Shown here: positions 1 through 7,242 of the stretch, piece by piece
How the letters are laid out: every line of letters starts with the position of its first letter
Position numbering within the stretch: the first letter of the stretch is position 1
Origin: Candidatus Omnitrophota bacterium
Lineage (GTDB): Bacteria > Omnitrophota > Gorgyraeia > Duberdicusellales > 4484-171
Direction: 5' to 3'
DNA length: 14,029 bases
Assembly: GCA_023818995.1 (NCBI GenBank)
Contig: JAMWDA010000019.1
Location: forward strand, 1-14,029
The notes under the pieces: generated by a model
What the model saw: only the letters and a program-made list of their open reading frames with translations
Databases searched by the model: none
Told to the model about the DNA's origin: nothing
Made by a program: the position numbers and the translations under genes

Positions 1-2
1 GT

Positions 3-965
3 GACCCTGATACTAATAGAACAGCAGATAGTACATCGCCTTTTGGAGGGAATGTATTGGGATGGGGGAATACAAATTACATAGGTGATTTAAGCCCGGA
101 TAAATCTTTTGAAGGTGTAGTAGCCACATACGATATCAATCCTGATATTAAAGCTAATTTAACTTTAGCTTATTTAAAGCCATATGAAGGTGATGGTGAT
201 TCTGACGATGATAGTGATATTTTAGCTATCTATTTAAGCTCGGGTATTCTCCCTCAAACTTTAGGTGAGCTATATTTTGTTTACAAGGAGACAGATAAAC
301 AAACACCTGCAGGGATATTTGAAGGTGGTGATGTAGGTAATGTGGGGATAAGGTTATTATCTCAGCCAGTAGAGAATTTGGGTTTATCCGGCGAGTTTAT
401 CTATCAGTATGGTAAAGGGGAAACTGATCCGGCAAGTTTTCTGTTATTATCACCCGCACCTATGCGTGCTGATGGTAAGGCAAGAAGCGATATTGCTTTC
501 AGTGTTGGTGCTCAATATGCTATACCTAATGTAGAGTGGTCACCAGTTATTCAGATTGGTTATGGTGCTTGTTCAGAGAATTGGGACCCAATGTACGAAT
601 CAGTAACTAGTGGTAGGATTATGAATGCACTTTTTGTTAATACCAACGGTAGTGTTATAGTTTTAGGTTTAACTCTTAAGCCAAGAGAAGATATTAGTTT
701 AGGCCTTAATTATGTAAGAGCAAAATTGTGGAAGAAGATAGGAGTTTATGCTAGTGATTATAGTTATTTGTTAGCAACTTTAGGACAATTGGATTCTGAT
801 AAAAAGCATATTGGGGATGAGATTGATTTTACCCTTGATTACGACTACACTGAGGATGTTAAACTTGGCTTAAATGTAGATTATTTTAAGCCTGGCAAGT
901 TATTTACAGATTTAAACGATAAAGGAGCTTTTCAGACACTCGCATCTTTAAAAGTTTCTTTCTAA
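3..965 (+). CDS. Outer-membrane beta-barrel (porin-like) protein, C-terminal part
   Basis: This is the 3' part of a gene whose start lies left of the window: the frame is open from base 3, and the TTG at 57 is only an internal codon. The protein shows alternating polar/hydrophobic strands separated by turn-rich loops, and it ends in LKVSF, the C-terminal aromatic residue expected of a BamA substrate. Near its end IDFTLDYDYTEDVKLGLNVD followed by YFKPGKLF resembles the last strands of alginate-export (AlgE-like) and related porins. An Asp-rich loop (GDGDSDDDSD, about bases 189-218) could bind divalent cations and looks extracellular. The likely role is passive uptake or export of small solutes across the outer membrane; the substrate cannot be told. 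No mRNA beyond the stop is expected, because a strong terminator follows at 991. Family assignment at the level of 'porin' is fairly secure, while the AlgE-like label is tentative. Confidence 0.7.
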   Translation, partial: DPDTNRTADSTSPFGGNVLGWGNTNYIGDLSPDKSFEGVVATYDINPDIKANLTLAYLKPYEGDGDSDDDSDILAIYLSSGILPQTLGELYFVYKETDKQTPAGIFEGGDVGNVGIRLLSQPVENLGLSGEFIYQYGKGETDPASFLLLSPAPMRADGKARSDIAFSVGAQYAIPNVEWSPVIQIGYGACSENWDPMYESVTSGRIMNALFVNTNGSVIVLGLTLKPREDISLGLNYVRAKLWKKIGVYASDYSYLLATLGQLDSDKKHIGDEIDFTLDYDYTEDVKLGLNVDYFKPGKLFTDLNDKGAFQTLASLKVSF

Positions 966-990
966 TTTAGCGGTTTCCAGTAAAAAATTA

Positions 991-1028
991 ATACCCCTGA
1001 AAGAGTTCTCTTTCAGGGGTATTTTTTT
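991..1028. terminator. Bidirectional intrinsic terminator between convergent genes
   Basis: A perfect 15-bp inverted repeat (991-1005 with 1008-1022) is separated by only TT, so the real RNA loop is about four bases. It is followed on the + strand by seven T (1022-1028). On the minus strand the arm is followed by TAATTTTTTA (complement of 981-990), which gives a U-tract for the gene at 1066-1635. It therefore ends both the porin transcript and the convergent RNase P transcript. Confidence 0.9.
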
Positions 1029-1039
1029 CTTACCCCCTA

Positions 1040-1058
1040 TTACACCCGCTGGGTGTAA
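1040..1058. repeat. Short palindrome, copy 1 (CACCC-GCT-GGGTG core)
   Basis: TTACACCC-GCT-GGGTGTAA: two perfect 8-nt arms around a 3-nt loop, 8 nt beyond the stop codon of the minus-strand RNase P homologue. The same architecture recurs at 2883-2901, with weaker relatives at 4413, 7213 and 11893. No T-tract follows, so it is not itself an obvious terminator. Confidence 0.6.
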
Positions 1059-1065
1059 AAAGGCT

Positions 1066-1635
1066 TTATTCTATTATGGTTTTTATTTCTTGTGTGGATA
1101 TACAGCTAATGCCTAATTTATCAGCCCAAAAGATTAAACCATTATCTGAGGTGGCTAAGTAGGCGGATAACTCCTTAGCTAAAATAAGGAGGTCAACATC
1201 CTCTTTACTATCAATTATCCCTTCTCTTAAGGCAAGTCTATACTCTTCTCTTAGACTCTTTATTAATTCTTCTTCTTTACCCGATAATAGTGCTTTACGC
1301 ACATATTTTTCTCCTACCCTTAATCCTTTATTTATACGGTTTCTCATCTTTTCTACAAATTCATAGAAGAGAAGGCTAGGGATATTAATTTCGTATTTGG
1401 AAGGAGGTTTTCTTTCAATAAGGATAATTTTAGAGGATATAGCTTGGGTATCTATGAATTTGGTAAGTTCTTCGTATATAGAAGGAGGCATAAAACATTT
1501 TATATTATTTTTCTTACTTAATAGCTCTAAAAAGTTATTTAGTGCCTGTTGAGGAGTTTCTCCCCATATCCTTCTTGAATCAGGGTTAACGAATATGTTT
1601 GTATCTAATACAACTTTCATTCTTTCTTTATCCAT
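1066..1635 (-). CDS. RNA-free ribonuclease P, HARP type (UPF0278 / 'RNA ligase partner', PIN domain)
   Basis: It is predicted to cleave the 5' leader from precursor tRNAs without an RNA subunit. The 189-residue protein matches, from memory, the Aquifex aeolicus HARP layout along its whole length. VLDTNIFVNP at the N-terminus carries the first PIN-domain aspartate (D11). A central helical segment (about 88-138, with FVEKMRNRINKGLRVGE) corresponds to the protruding helices that touch the tRNA elbow and build the oligomer. The block GIIDSKEDVDLLILAKEL (139-156) supplies D142, D146 and D148, and ATSDNGLIFWADKLG (161-175) supplies D164. These fit the catalytic acids of the Aquifex enzyme at a constant offset of about four residues. 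The start could be M1 or M6 (base 1620). Aquifex begins right before the VLDT motif, which favours M6, and neither has a good ribosome site. A TATAAT box sits 22 nt upstream of M1. The gene stands alone and convergent with the porin. Confidence 0.88.
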   Translation of the reverse strand: MDKERMKVVLDTNIFVNPDSRRIWGETPQQALNNFLELLSKKNNIKCFMPPSIYEELTKFIDTQAISSKIILIERKPPSKYEINIPSLLFYEFVEKMRNRINKGLRVGEKYVRKALLSGKEEELIKSLREEYRLALREGIIDSKEDVDLLILAKELSAYLATSDNGLIFWADKLGISCISTQEIKTIIE

Positions 1636-1656
1636 AGTTATTAATTTTAACCGATT

Positions 1657-1662
1657 ATTATA
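1657..1662 (-). promoter_or_regulatory. Predicted -10 box for the HARP gene
   Basis: The minus strand reads a perfect TATAAT here. Transcription would begin near 1650, leaving a leader of about 15 nt to M1 or 30 nt to M6. No convincing -35 hexamer is visible. It forms one half of a divergent promoter pair with the hisF -10 box. Confidence 0.5.
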
Positions 1663-1680
1663 AATAATGCAAATTTTAAT

Positions 1681-1709
1681 TTTTAACTCTTATTAGTTTG
1701 TGGTATAAT
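1681..1709 (+). promoter_or_regulatory. Predicted hisF promoter with extended -10
   Basis: TGGTATAAT (1701-1709) is a consensus TATAAT with the upstream TG of an extended -10. The -35 position at 17-bp spacing (1681-1686, TTTTAA) is poor, as is common when the TG is present. The inferred start near 1716 gives a leader of only about 17 nt without a Shine-Dalgarno sequence. The ten bases TGGTATAATT also occur upstream of the GH57 gene. Confidence 0.6.
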
Positions 1710-1732
1710 TTTAAAAATTAATTTGTTAACCT

Positions 1733-2512
1733 ATGTTGGCTAAGCGAATTATACCTTGTTTAGATATTAATGAAGGAAGAGTAGTTAAAGGGGTTAATTT
1801 TGTGAATTTAAAGGATGCCGGTGACCCTGTGGAGAATGCTCTTACTTATGATAAAGAGGGAGCGGATGAGTTAATTTTTTTAGATATCACAGCAAGTTTC
1901 CAGAAACGTAAAATTACTATAGATGTGGTAAAGAAGGTGTCCGAAGTTATATTTATGCCTTTTACTGTAGGAGGTGGTATAAGGACTACAGATGATATCC
2001 GCAATTTACTTTTAGCTGGTGCAGATAAAGTTTCTTTAAATACCATAGCGGTCAAAAATCCCGCTACCGTACAAAAGGCAAGTAATATTTTTGGTAGTCA
2101 GTGTATTGTGGTAGCTATTGATGCTAAAGCTTGTAAATTTGATTTGGATAGTAAAAAGCCAGTTAAATGGGAGGTTTACATAAATGGTGGTAGGACTCCT
2201 ACTGGTATTGACGCTGTTAAGTGGGCAGAAAAAGTAGAAAGTTTGGGTGCAGGAGAGATACTTCTCACCAGTATGGATTACGATGGGACAAAGAAAGGTT
2301 ACGATATAGCTTTAACTAAGGAGGTTTCTCAAAAAGTTGGTATACCTGTAATTGCTTCAGGAGGAGCAGGGAAGTTATCCCATTTTTTTGAAGTTTTCTC
2401 TGAAACTAAGGCAACAGCCGCTTTGGCCGCGTCGGTTTTTCATTACCGCAAGTTTTCTATAAGGCAGGTTAAAAATTACCTTAGAAAGAAAGGAGTAGAG
2501 GTAAGGATATGA
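1733..2512 (+). CDS. hisF: Imidazole glycerol phosphate synthase, cyclase subunit HisF
   Basis: With the HisH glutaminase (not in this window) it converts PRFAR plus ammonia into imidazole glycerol phosphate and AICAR in histidine synthesis. It is a 259-residue (beta/alpha)8 barrel of normal length. The start [12 protein letters not shown] matches the family exactly. The two catalytic aspartates fall at the standard positions, D11 in CLDI and D130 in VVAID. Phosphate-binding loops are visible as [11 protein letters not shown] (79-89) and VIASGGAGK (206-214), and the family's [16 protein letters not shown] segment spans 150-165. There is no ribosome site upstream, so translation probably begins on a short leader from the adjacent promoter. 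The stop codon overlaps the hisI start (ATGA). The substitution in [10 protein letters not shown] is ordinary for the family. Confidence 0.97.
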   Translation: MLAKRIIPCLDINEGRVVKGVNFVNLKDAGDPVENALTYDKEGADELIFLDITASFQKRKITIDVVKKVSEVIFMPFTVGGGIRTTDDIRNLLLAGADKVSLNTIAVKNPATVQKASNIFGSQCIVVAIDAKACKFDLDSKKPVKWEVYINGGRTPTGIDAVKWAEKVESLGAGEILLTSMDYDGTKKGYDIALTKEVSQKVGIPVIASGGAGKLSHFFEVFSETKATAALAASVFHYRKFSIRQVKNYLRKKGVEVRI

Positions 2513-2874
2513 AAGAGTGTAGTAATTCAAAAAAAAGTATTAAAATATTAGATTTGAAAAGGTTACCAAAATTGAAATTTGATGATAAAGGACTTATACC
2601 CGTTATTGTTCAGGATAAAGAAACCAAAGATGTGCTTATGCTTGCCTATATGAATAAGGAGGCATTAAAAATTACTTTAAAGGAAAAAAGAACCTGTTTC
2701 TATTCTCGTTCAAGAAAAGTTTTGTGGAGAAAAGGAGAAACGAGCGGTAATGTCCAGAAGGTTTATAATATATATTACGATTGCGATAAAGATGCTGTGT
2801 TAGTATTGGTAAAACAAAAAGGTGTAGCTTGCCATACAGGTAACCGAAGCTGTTTCTACCGCGAGTTATTTTAG
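2509..2874 (+). CDS. hisI: Phosphoribosyl-AMP cyclohydrolase HisI
   Basis: It opens the adenine ring of phosphoribosyl-AMP, the third step of histidine synthesis. At 121 residues it is a monofunctional enzyme with no fused HisE pyrophosphohydrolase domain, so HisE must be separate. Diagnostic blocks are [12 protein letters not shown] (42-53), [17 protein letters not shown] (65-81), the Mg-binding DCDKD (91-95) and the Zn ligands in [11 protein letters not shown] (C108, C115, together with C92). Translation is coupled to hisF through the ATGA overlap, with an AGGAG-like purine stretch (around 2489-2494) lying in the hisF tail. The N-terminus ([12 protein letters not shown]) is about a dozen residues longer than the shortest homologues and is unconserved. 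Confidence 0.96.
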   Translation: MKECSNSKKSIKILDLKRLPKLKFDDKGLIPVIVQDKETKDVLMLAYMNKEALKITLKEKRTCFYSRSRKVLWRKGETSGNVQKVYNIYYDCDKDAVLVLVKQKGVACHTGNRSCFYRELF

Positions 2875-2882
2875 AACCCTTT

Positions 2883-2901
2883 TTCCACCCGCCGGGTGGA
2901 A
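2883..2901. repeat. Short palindrome, copy 2 (CACCC-GCC-GGGTG core)
   Basis: TTCCACCC-GCC-GGGTGGAA has perfect 8-nt arms and a 3-nt loop, 8 nt after the hisI stop and 11 nt before the trpE start. Compared with copy 1 it differs at one arm position on each side (A/T to C/G, a compensatory pair) and at one loop base. No T-tract follows, so transcription probably continues into trpE. Confidence 0.6.
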
Positions 2902-2912
2902 TTGGTTAAATA

Positions 2913-4424
2913 ATGAGAGTAATTCCTTGTTTAAAAGACTTTCTTAAAGTAGCCTCTAAAAAGAATCTTATAGTCTTTTCCTGTAAGTTCTTCTGTGATT
3001 ATCTTACGCCTCTTTCTATATACTCTCGTATAAAGAAGGTTTATAAAGAGGATACCTTTCTTTTAGAATCAGTAGAGGGAGAGGAAAAAATTTCTCGGTT
3101 CTCTTTTATTGGGTTTAAGCCTTTAGCTATTTTCAAAAGTAAAGATAGGAATATATATATAGATATAGATAAAGAGAAGAAGGAGTTTATTACTCAACAC
3201 GAACCTCTTTACGAGTTAAAAAAATTTATGAGTGATTTTCGTATCTGGCCAAAAGAGAATATTCGCTTTTTTGGTGGGTTCGTTGGTTATTTAGGTTACG
3301 ATGTAATAAAATTTTATGAGCCGGTAGGTAACTTAAAGAAAGAAGATGATTATTTTGATAGTTATTTTATTCTACCACGTTTTCTTATTATCTTTGACCA
3401 TCTTAAGAAACAGATAGAGTTACTTTCTTTCCTTTATCTTAAAGAAAAAGATAATTTAGTATATAGGTATAATAAAGAAGTAGAAGAGATAAAAAAGGTA
3501 ATAAATTATATAATTGTTCCCCAAAACCTACCTTTATTATCTATTCCTTCATCTGAGAGAGAAATTAATAGTTTACTTAGGAAAATTTCTTTAAACTCTA
3601 ATTTTAAGAAAAAGGACTTTCTCTCAGCAGTAGTTAAAGCAAAAGAATACATTACCCAGGGAGAAGCGATACAGATTGTTCTTTCTCAGAGATTTAAATT
3701 GCCGTTTACTGGTGACCCCTTCTTAGTTTATCGCTATCTACGGTTACTTAATCCCTCGCCTTATATGTTTTATTTGAATTTTAACGATATAGATATCGTA
3801 GGGTCATCACCGGAGATGCTTCTAAGATGCGAAAAAAGATCGTTAATAACAAGACCAATTGCCGGGACAAGAAGAAGGGGTAATACAGAAGATGAGGATT
3901 TAGTCTTAGAGAAGGAGCTTTTAGATGACCCTAAAGAAAGAGCAGAGCATACGATGTTGGTAGATTTAGGTAGAAACGATTTGGGTAGAGTAGCTGAGAA
4001 AGGAACGGTTAAAGTTCCTATATTTATGAAGATAGAAAGGTTTTCTCATGTTATGCATATCGTTAGTGAGGTGCAAGGTATGTTGGATAAGAGGAAGGAT
4101 ATGTTTGATGCCCTTTGTTCTTGTTTTCCCGCTGGTACAGTAACCGGTGCACCTAAAGTAAGAGCTATGCAGATTATCAATGAGTTAGAACCGTGCTCTC
4201 GTGGAATATACGCTGGTTGTATTGGATATTTTTCCTTCACAAATTCCTTAGATACTTGTATAATAATTAGAACGCTTATTTTTAAAGATAACTACGCTTA
4301 TATTCAAGCAGGTGCGGGAATAGTAGCGGATTCTAAACCGCAAAATGAATATAAAGAAACGATTAATAAAGCCAAGGCACAGTTAATCGCTTTGATTTTA
4401 GCGAGAGGTGTCTTCACCTCTTAG
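2913..4424 (+). CDS. trpE: Anthranilate synthase component I, TrpE
   Basis: It makes anthranilate from chorismate, the committed step of tryptophan synthesis, using ammonia delivered by a TrpG/TrpD glutaminase that is not in this window. The 503-residue length is normal. The N-terminal domain has LTPLSIY (31-37) and LLES (50-53), the element that binds tryptophan for feedback inhibition. The chorismate-binding domain has GSSPEML (297-303), RPIAGTRRRG (314-323), DLGRNDLGR (351-359), FPAGTVTGAPK (405-415) and AGAGIVADS (466-474). PIAGTRRRG and the intact LLES favour TrpE over PabB. The chosen ATG fits the usual N-terminus, but no strong ribosome site precedes it; the palindrome at 2883 lies just upstream. 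The last codons (VFTS-stop) are made by another palindrome of the same kind. A trp gene between his genes and rpsP, without trpG, is unusual. Confidence 0.94.
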   Translation: MRVIPCLKDFLKVASKKNLIVFSCKFFCDYLTPLSIYSRIKKVYKEDTFLLESVEGEEKISRFSFIGFKPLAIFKSKDRNIYIDIDKEKKEFITQHEPLYELKKFMSDFRIWPKENIRFFGGFVGYLGYDVIKFYEPVGNLKKEDDYFDSYFILPRFLIIFDHLKKQIELLSFLYLKEKDNLVYRYNKEVEEIKKVINYIIVPQNLPLLSIPSSEREINSLLRKISLNSNFKKKDFLSAVVKAKEYITQGEAIQIVLSQRFKLPFTGDPFLVYRYLRLLNPSPYMFYLNFNDIDIVGSSPEMLLRCEKRSLITRPIAGTRRRGNTEDEDLVLEKELLDDPKERAEHTMLVDLGRNDLGRVAEKGTVKVPIFMKIERFSHVMHIVSEVQGMLDKRKDMFDALCSCFPAGTVTGAPKVRAMQIINELEPCSRGIYAGCIGYFSFTNSLDTCIIIRTLIFKDNYAYIQAGAGIVADSKPQNEYKETINKAKAQLIALILARGVFTS

Positions 4425-4430
4425 GTGGAA
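4413..4430. repeat. Short palindrome, copy 3 (degenerate), across the trpE stop
   Basis: TTCACCT-CTT-AGGTGGAA reads as the copy 2 pattern with one C lost from the left arm; the CACCT/AGGTG core is perfect with a 3-nt loop. An overlapping alternative hairpin pairs AGAGGTG (4404-4410) with CACCTCT (4415-4421). It encodes the last trpE codons including the TAG, and lies 22 nt before the rpsP start. Confidence 0.4.
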
Positions 4431-4452
4431 ATAAAAAAGGAGGTTTTTAAGG

Positions 4453-4719
4453 ATGTTAAGAATACGTTTGATGAGACCGGGTAAATCAGTAAAGGGTAGA
4501 ACGCATTTTAAAATGGTAGTTATGGAGAGAAGGAGAGCAAGAGACTCAAAATTTGTAGAGCAGATTGGTTATTATGACCCTAAAAGAGGTCTTTTGAAAG
4601 TAGATTTAGAAAAATACGAGAAGTGGTCAGGAAAAGGAGCTTTGCCTACGGAAACAGTGGTATCTTTGGTTAAAAGATACCGTAAATCTTTAAACAGTTC
4701 TAAGATCGTATCCCAATAA
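4453..4719 (+). CDS. rpsP: 30S ribosomal protein S16
   Basis: S16 is a primary-binding protein of the 30S body needed for small-subunit assembly. The 88-residue protein carries the family blocks MLRIRLMRPGK (family: V/I-IRL-RxG-K), VVMERRRARDSKFVEQIGYYDP (22-43) and the tail ALPTETVVSLVKRY (63-76). A strong ribosome site AAGGAGGT (4437-4444) sits 8 nt before the ATG. In most bacteria rpsP heads an rpsP-rimM-trmD-rplS cluster. Here none of those genes follows and yajC-secDF takes their place, 25 nt downstream. Confidence 0.97.
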   Translation: MLRIRLMRPGKSVKGRTHFKMVVMERRRARDSKFVEQIGYYDPKRGLLKVDLEKYEKWSGKGALPTETVVSLVKRYRKSLNSSKIVSQ

Positions 4720-4744
4720 ATTTATTTTAGAGAAAGGAGGATTT

Positions 4745-5038
4745 ATGCCTTCCAATCCAAGTGTTGGTTTTATTCAAATTTTACCTTTACTTTTTTTCCT
4801 CTTTCTTTTTTACATTATGCTAATAAAACCTCAGCAAAAAAAACAGAGGGAACATCAAAAGATGATTGAGAGTATAACCAAGAATGATGAGGTGGTTACC
4901 ATAGGTGGTATTCACGGGGTAGTGGTTAATGTTAAGGAAAAAACCTTTGTATTGAGAGTGGATGATAATACAAAGATAGAGGTAGATAAAAATTGTATTT
5001 CTTATTTGAAGAAGAAAAAAGATGTTAAGAGCGAATGA
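4745..5038 (+). CDS. yajC: Preprotein translocase subunit YajC
   Basis: YajC is a small inner-membrane partner of SecDF in the holotranslocon. The 97-residue protein has one membrane helix (about 7-27, ILPLLFFLFLFYIMLI) followed by the signature KPQQKKQREHQKM and the small cytoplasmic beta domain with NDEVVTIGGIHGVVV (46-60). An excellent ribosome site AAAGGAGG (4733-4740) ends 4 nt before the ATG and fixes the start. The 3' end overlaps secDF by 17 nt in a different frame, so their translation is coupled, in line with their shared complex. Confidence 0.95.
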   Translation: MPSNPSVGFIQILPLLFFLFLFYIMLIKPQQKKQREHQKMIESITKNDEVVTIGGIHGVVVNVKEKTFVLRVDDNTKIEVDKNCISYLKKKKDVKSE

Positions 5039-7184
5039 TTTAAAATTTAGGTTATTTATTATTTTAGTATTAATTGTTTTAAGCTGTTTATACATCTATC
5101 CTCCTCAAAATAAGCTTAAATTGGGATTGGACCTAAAAGGTGGTATGTATATTCTTTTGAGAGCAGATACTTCTAATTTGCCTCCTCAGAGTGTAGGGGA
5201 TGCTATAGAAACGGCAAGAGAAATTATAAGGAATAGAATAGATGCTTTAGGAGTTAAAGAACCTTACATTGAAGTTCAAGGTAAAGATAACCTCCTTATC
5301 CAACTACCTGGTGAAGTTGATAGAGACAGAGCATTAAGAATAATTGGTCAGACTGCGCTTTTAGAGTTTAAATTAGTAGAGGAAGACGAGGAAAAATTAA
5401 AACAAGCCTTGGAAGGTAATATTCCTGAAGGTTACGAATTACTTGAGCTTGAGGATAAGCATATGCTTTTACATAAAGAGGCTTCTTTAACAGGAGCAAG
5501 CCTTAAGAATGCTCAAAGCGGTTTTGATAATCGCATGTTTCCTAACGTTATTTTGGAGCTTAATCCTGAAGGAGCGAATAAATTTTTTCAGATAACTAAA
5601 GAGAACGTAGGTAAGAGATTAGCGATACTTCTTGATGGCAAGGTTAAAAGTGCTCCTTATATCAGAGAGCCAATTAGCGGTGGTAATGCAGAGATTAGCG
5701 GCAAATTCACCGTAGCAGAAGCGAGAGATTTAGCTTTGGTTCTAAAAGCAGGAGCTTTACCTTGTTCTTTAAAAATAGAAGAGGAAAGAACTATTGGCCC
5801 TCTTTTAGGTTCAGATTCTATAAGAAGAGGTATAAATTCTATTATATTAGGGGCATTTTTAGTTGCTCTATTTATGATTTTCTATTATAGGTTGTGTGGT
5901 GTGATTGCTAACTTATGTTTACTTTTAGACTTATTGTTCATCTTAGGTGGATTGAGTCTAATTAACGCCAGTTTAACACTTCCCGGCATAGCTGGTATAG
6001 CTCTTACCTTTGGCATGGCTGTAGATAGTAATGTGTTAATTTTTGAGAGGATAAGAGAGGAGTTGAATTTAGGTAAACCTTTGAGTTTAGCTATAAGAAA
6101 CGGTTTTGATAAAGCTAAAGTAACTATATTTGATGCTAATATTACTACTTTAATTGCTGCCTTCTTTCTTTTTCTTTATGGGACAGGACCAATAAGAGGG
6201 TTTGCTACCACCCTTTCTTTAGGGATCGTAGTGAGTATGTTTACGGCAGTTTTTGTATCAAGAGCTATCTTTGCTTTTCTTCTTAGGCGTAATCTTAAAA
6301 GAATATCTATGATGAAATTTATGAGTTCCTCCCACATAAATTTTATTAAAATAGGTAAATTGTGCCTCTTGATTTCTCTTGTGTTAATTATCGTTGGCAT
6401 GGGTAGATTTATATCTCTTAAGGAGAGAGCTTATAGTGTAGATTTTACTGGTGGACAAGTATTAGAGTATAAAATAGCACCGTTTAAAAGTATAGAGACG
6501 TTAAGAAATCTTTTTACTCAGAAAGGATTAAGTGGTATTTCTCTTCAGGAGTTTAGGGATATTGAGGGAGGAATTATTATAAAGAGCAAGGAAGATATAA
6601 CTAATCAGGTAGAAAGTATACTTAAAGAAAATTTCTCTTCTGTTGAGCGGTTAAATGTAACTACCGTAGGACCAAGTGTAGGTAAGCTTTTAAAGAAGAA
6701 AGCGATTTTTGCGATAATTTTCTCTTTAGCAGGTATACTTATATACGTTGCTTTACGATTCAAACATTTTGATTTTGCTCTAGCAGGAGTTATTGCTCTT
6801 TTCCACGATGTGTTAGTAAGCTTAGGTTTTGCTGTATTTTTTGGGTATCCGGTTAGTTTACTTATTATAACTGCCCTCTTAACTATTGCCGGTTACTCTA
6901 TAAACGACACTATTGTTATTTACGACCGTATTAGAGAATTAGTTCCCCGTATGCAGAAAGTTTCCTTAAAAGATATTATCAATAGTGCGATAAATCAAAC
7001 TTTATCTAGAACAGTTATCACTTCTTTTACCACCATAATCGTAACTTTGGCTATTTTTATATTAGGTGGGGAGGTGTTGAGGGGTTTTTCTTTTACTCTT
7101 TTAGTTGGTTTCATTTCCGGTATATACTCCACAATTTATATAGCTTCAGCAATAATCTTATTATTTCGTAAATCTTTTCAGTAA
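5022..7184 (+). CDS. secDF: Protein translocase SecD-SecF fusion
   Basis: It uses the proton gradient to pull secreted proteins through SecYEG from the periplasmic side. SecD (about 1-425) and SecF (about 430-720) form one 720-residue chain. SecD shows a first membrane helix (10-27), the GLDLKGGMYILLRAD block (35-49), a periplasmic P1 region of roughly 240 residues, and the motif GMAVDSNVLIFERIREEL (from about 331) in its membrane domain. SecF begins near MMKFMSSSHINF, has its own first helix, SVDFTGG (about 472-478) and the motif GYSINDTIVIYDRIREL (from about 624). Those two Asp-bearing segments carry the residues linked to proton movement. Twelve helices are expected. Fusion is the rule in Bacillus but less usual in diderms; nothing is missing from either half. 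The start lies inside yajC. Confidence 0.96.
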   Translation: MLRANDLKFRLFIILVLIVLSCLYIYPPQNKLKLGLDLKGGMYILLRADTSNLPPQSVGDAIETAREIIRNRIDALGVKEPYIEVQGKDNLLIQLPGEVDRDRALRIIGQTALLEFKLVEEDEEKLKQALEGNIPEGYELLELEDKHMLLHKEASLTGASLKNAQSGFDNRMFPNVILELNPEGANKFFQITKENVGKRLAILLDGKVKSAPYIREPISGGNAEISGKFTVAEARDLALVLKAGALPCSLKIEEERTIGPLLGSDSIRRGINSIILGAFLVALFMIFYYRLCGVIANLCLLLDLLFILGGLSLINASLTLPGIAGIALTFGMAVDSNVLIFERIREELNLGKPLSLAIRNGFDKAKVTIFDANITTLIAAFFLFLYGTGPIRGFATTLSLGIVVSMFTAVFVSRAIFAFLLRRNLKRISMMKFMSSSHINFIKIGKLCLLISLVLIIVGMGRFISLKERAYSVDFTGGQVLEYKIAPFKSIETLRNLFTQKGLSGISLQEFRDIEGGIIIKSKEDITNQVESILKENFSSVERLNVTTVGPSVGKLLKKKAIFAIIFSLAGILIYVALRFKHFDFALAGVIALFHDVLVSLGFAVFFGYPVSLLIITALLTIAGYSINDTIVIYDRIRELVPRMQKVSLKDIINSAINQTLSRTVITSFTTIIVTLAIFILGGEVLRGFSFTLLVGFISGIYSTIYIASAIILLFRKSFQ

Positions 7185-7212
7185 ATGCTATTAAATCTAT
7201 AAATTTTGGTGA

Positions 7213-7232
7213 TGGTTATCTTTAGGTGACCA
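7213..7232 (+). repeat. Hairpin upstream of mfd, distant relative of the palindromes
   Basis: TGGTTATCT-TT-AGGTGACCA pairs over nine positions as RNA, but two of the pairs are G-U, so it is a good hairpin only in the + strand transcript. It shares the AGGTG right half-core with copy 3. It lies 28 nt after the secDF stop and 10 nt before the mfd ATG. Confidence 0.4.
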
Positions 7233-7242
7233 CGGGGTTTTA

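Noticed and set aside
1846..2055. Minus-strand open frame of 69 codons inside hisF
   Set aside because: It lies wholly antisense to a well-conserved gene, has no ribosome site and its translation resembles no family I know.
2883..2901. Palindrome as an intrinsic terminator between hisI and trpE
   Set aside because: No run of T follows, and trpE starts 11 nt later with no other promoter visible.
4046..4240. Minus-strand open frame of 64 codons inside trpE
   Set aside because: Antisense shadow of the conserved chorismate-binding domain.
4820..5095. Minus-strand open frame of 91 codons across yajC and secDF
   Set aside because: Low-complexity hydrophobic/Asn-rich translation that mirrors the AT-rich coding strand; no ribosome site.
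6176..6400. Minus-strand open frame of 74 codons inside secDF
   Set aside because: Antisense to conserved membrane helices, with no independent support.
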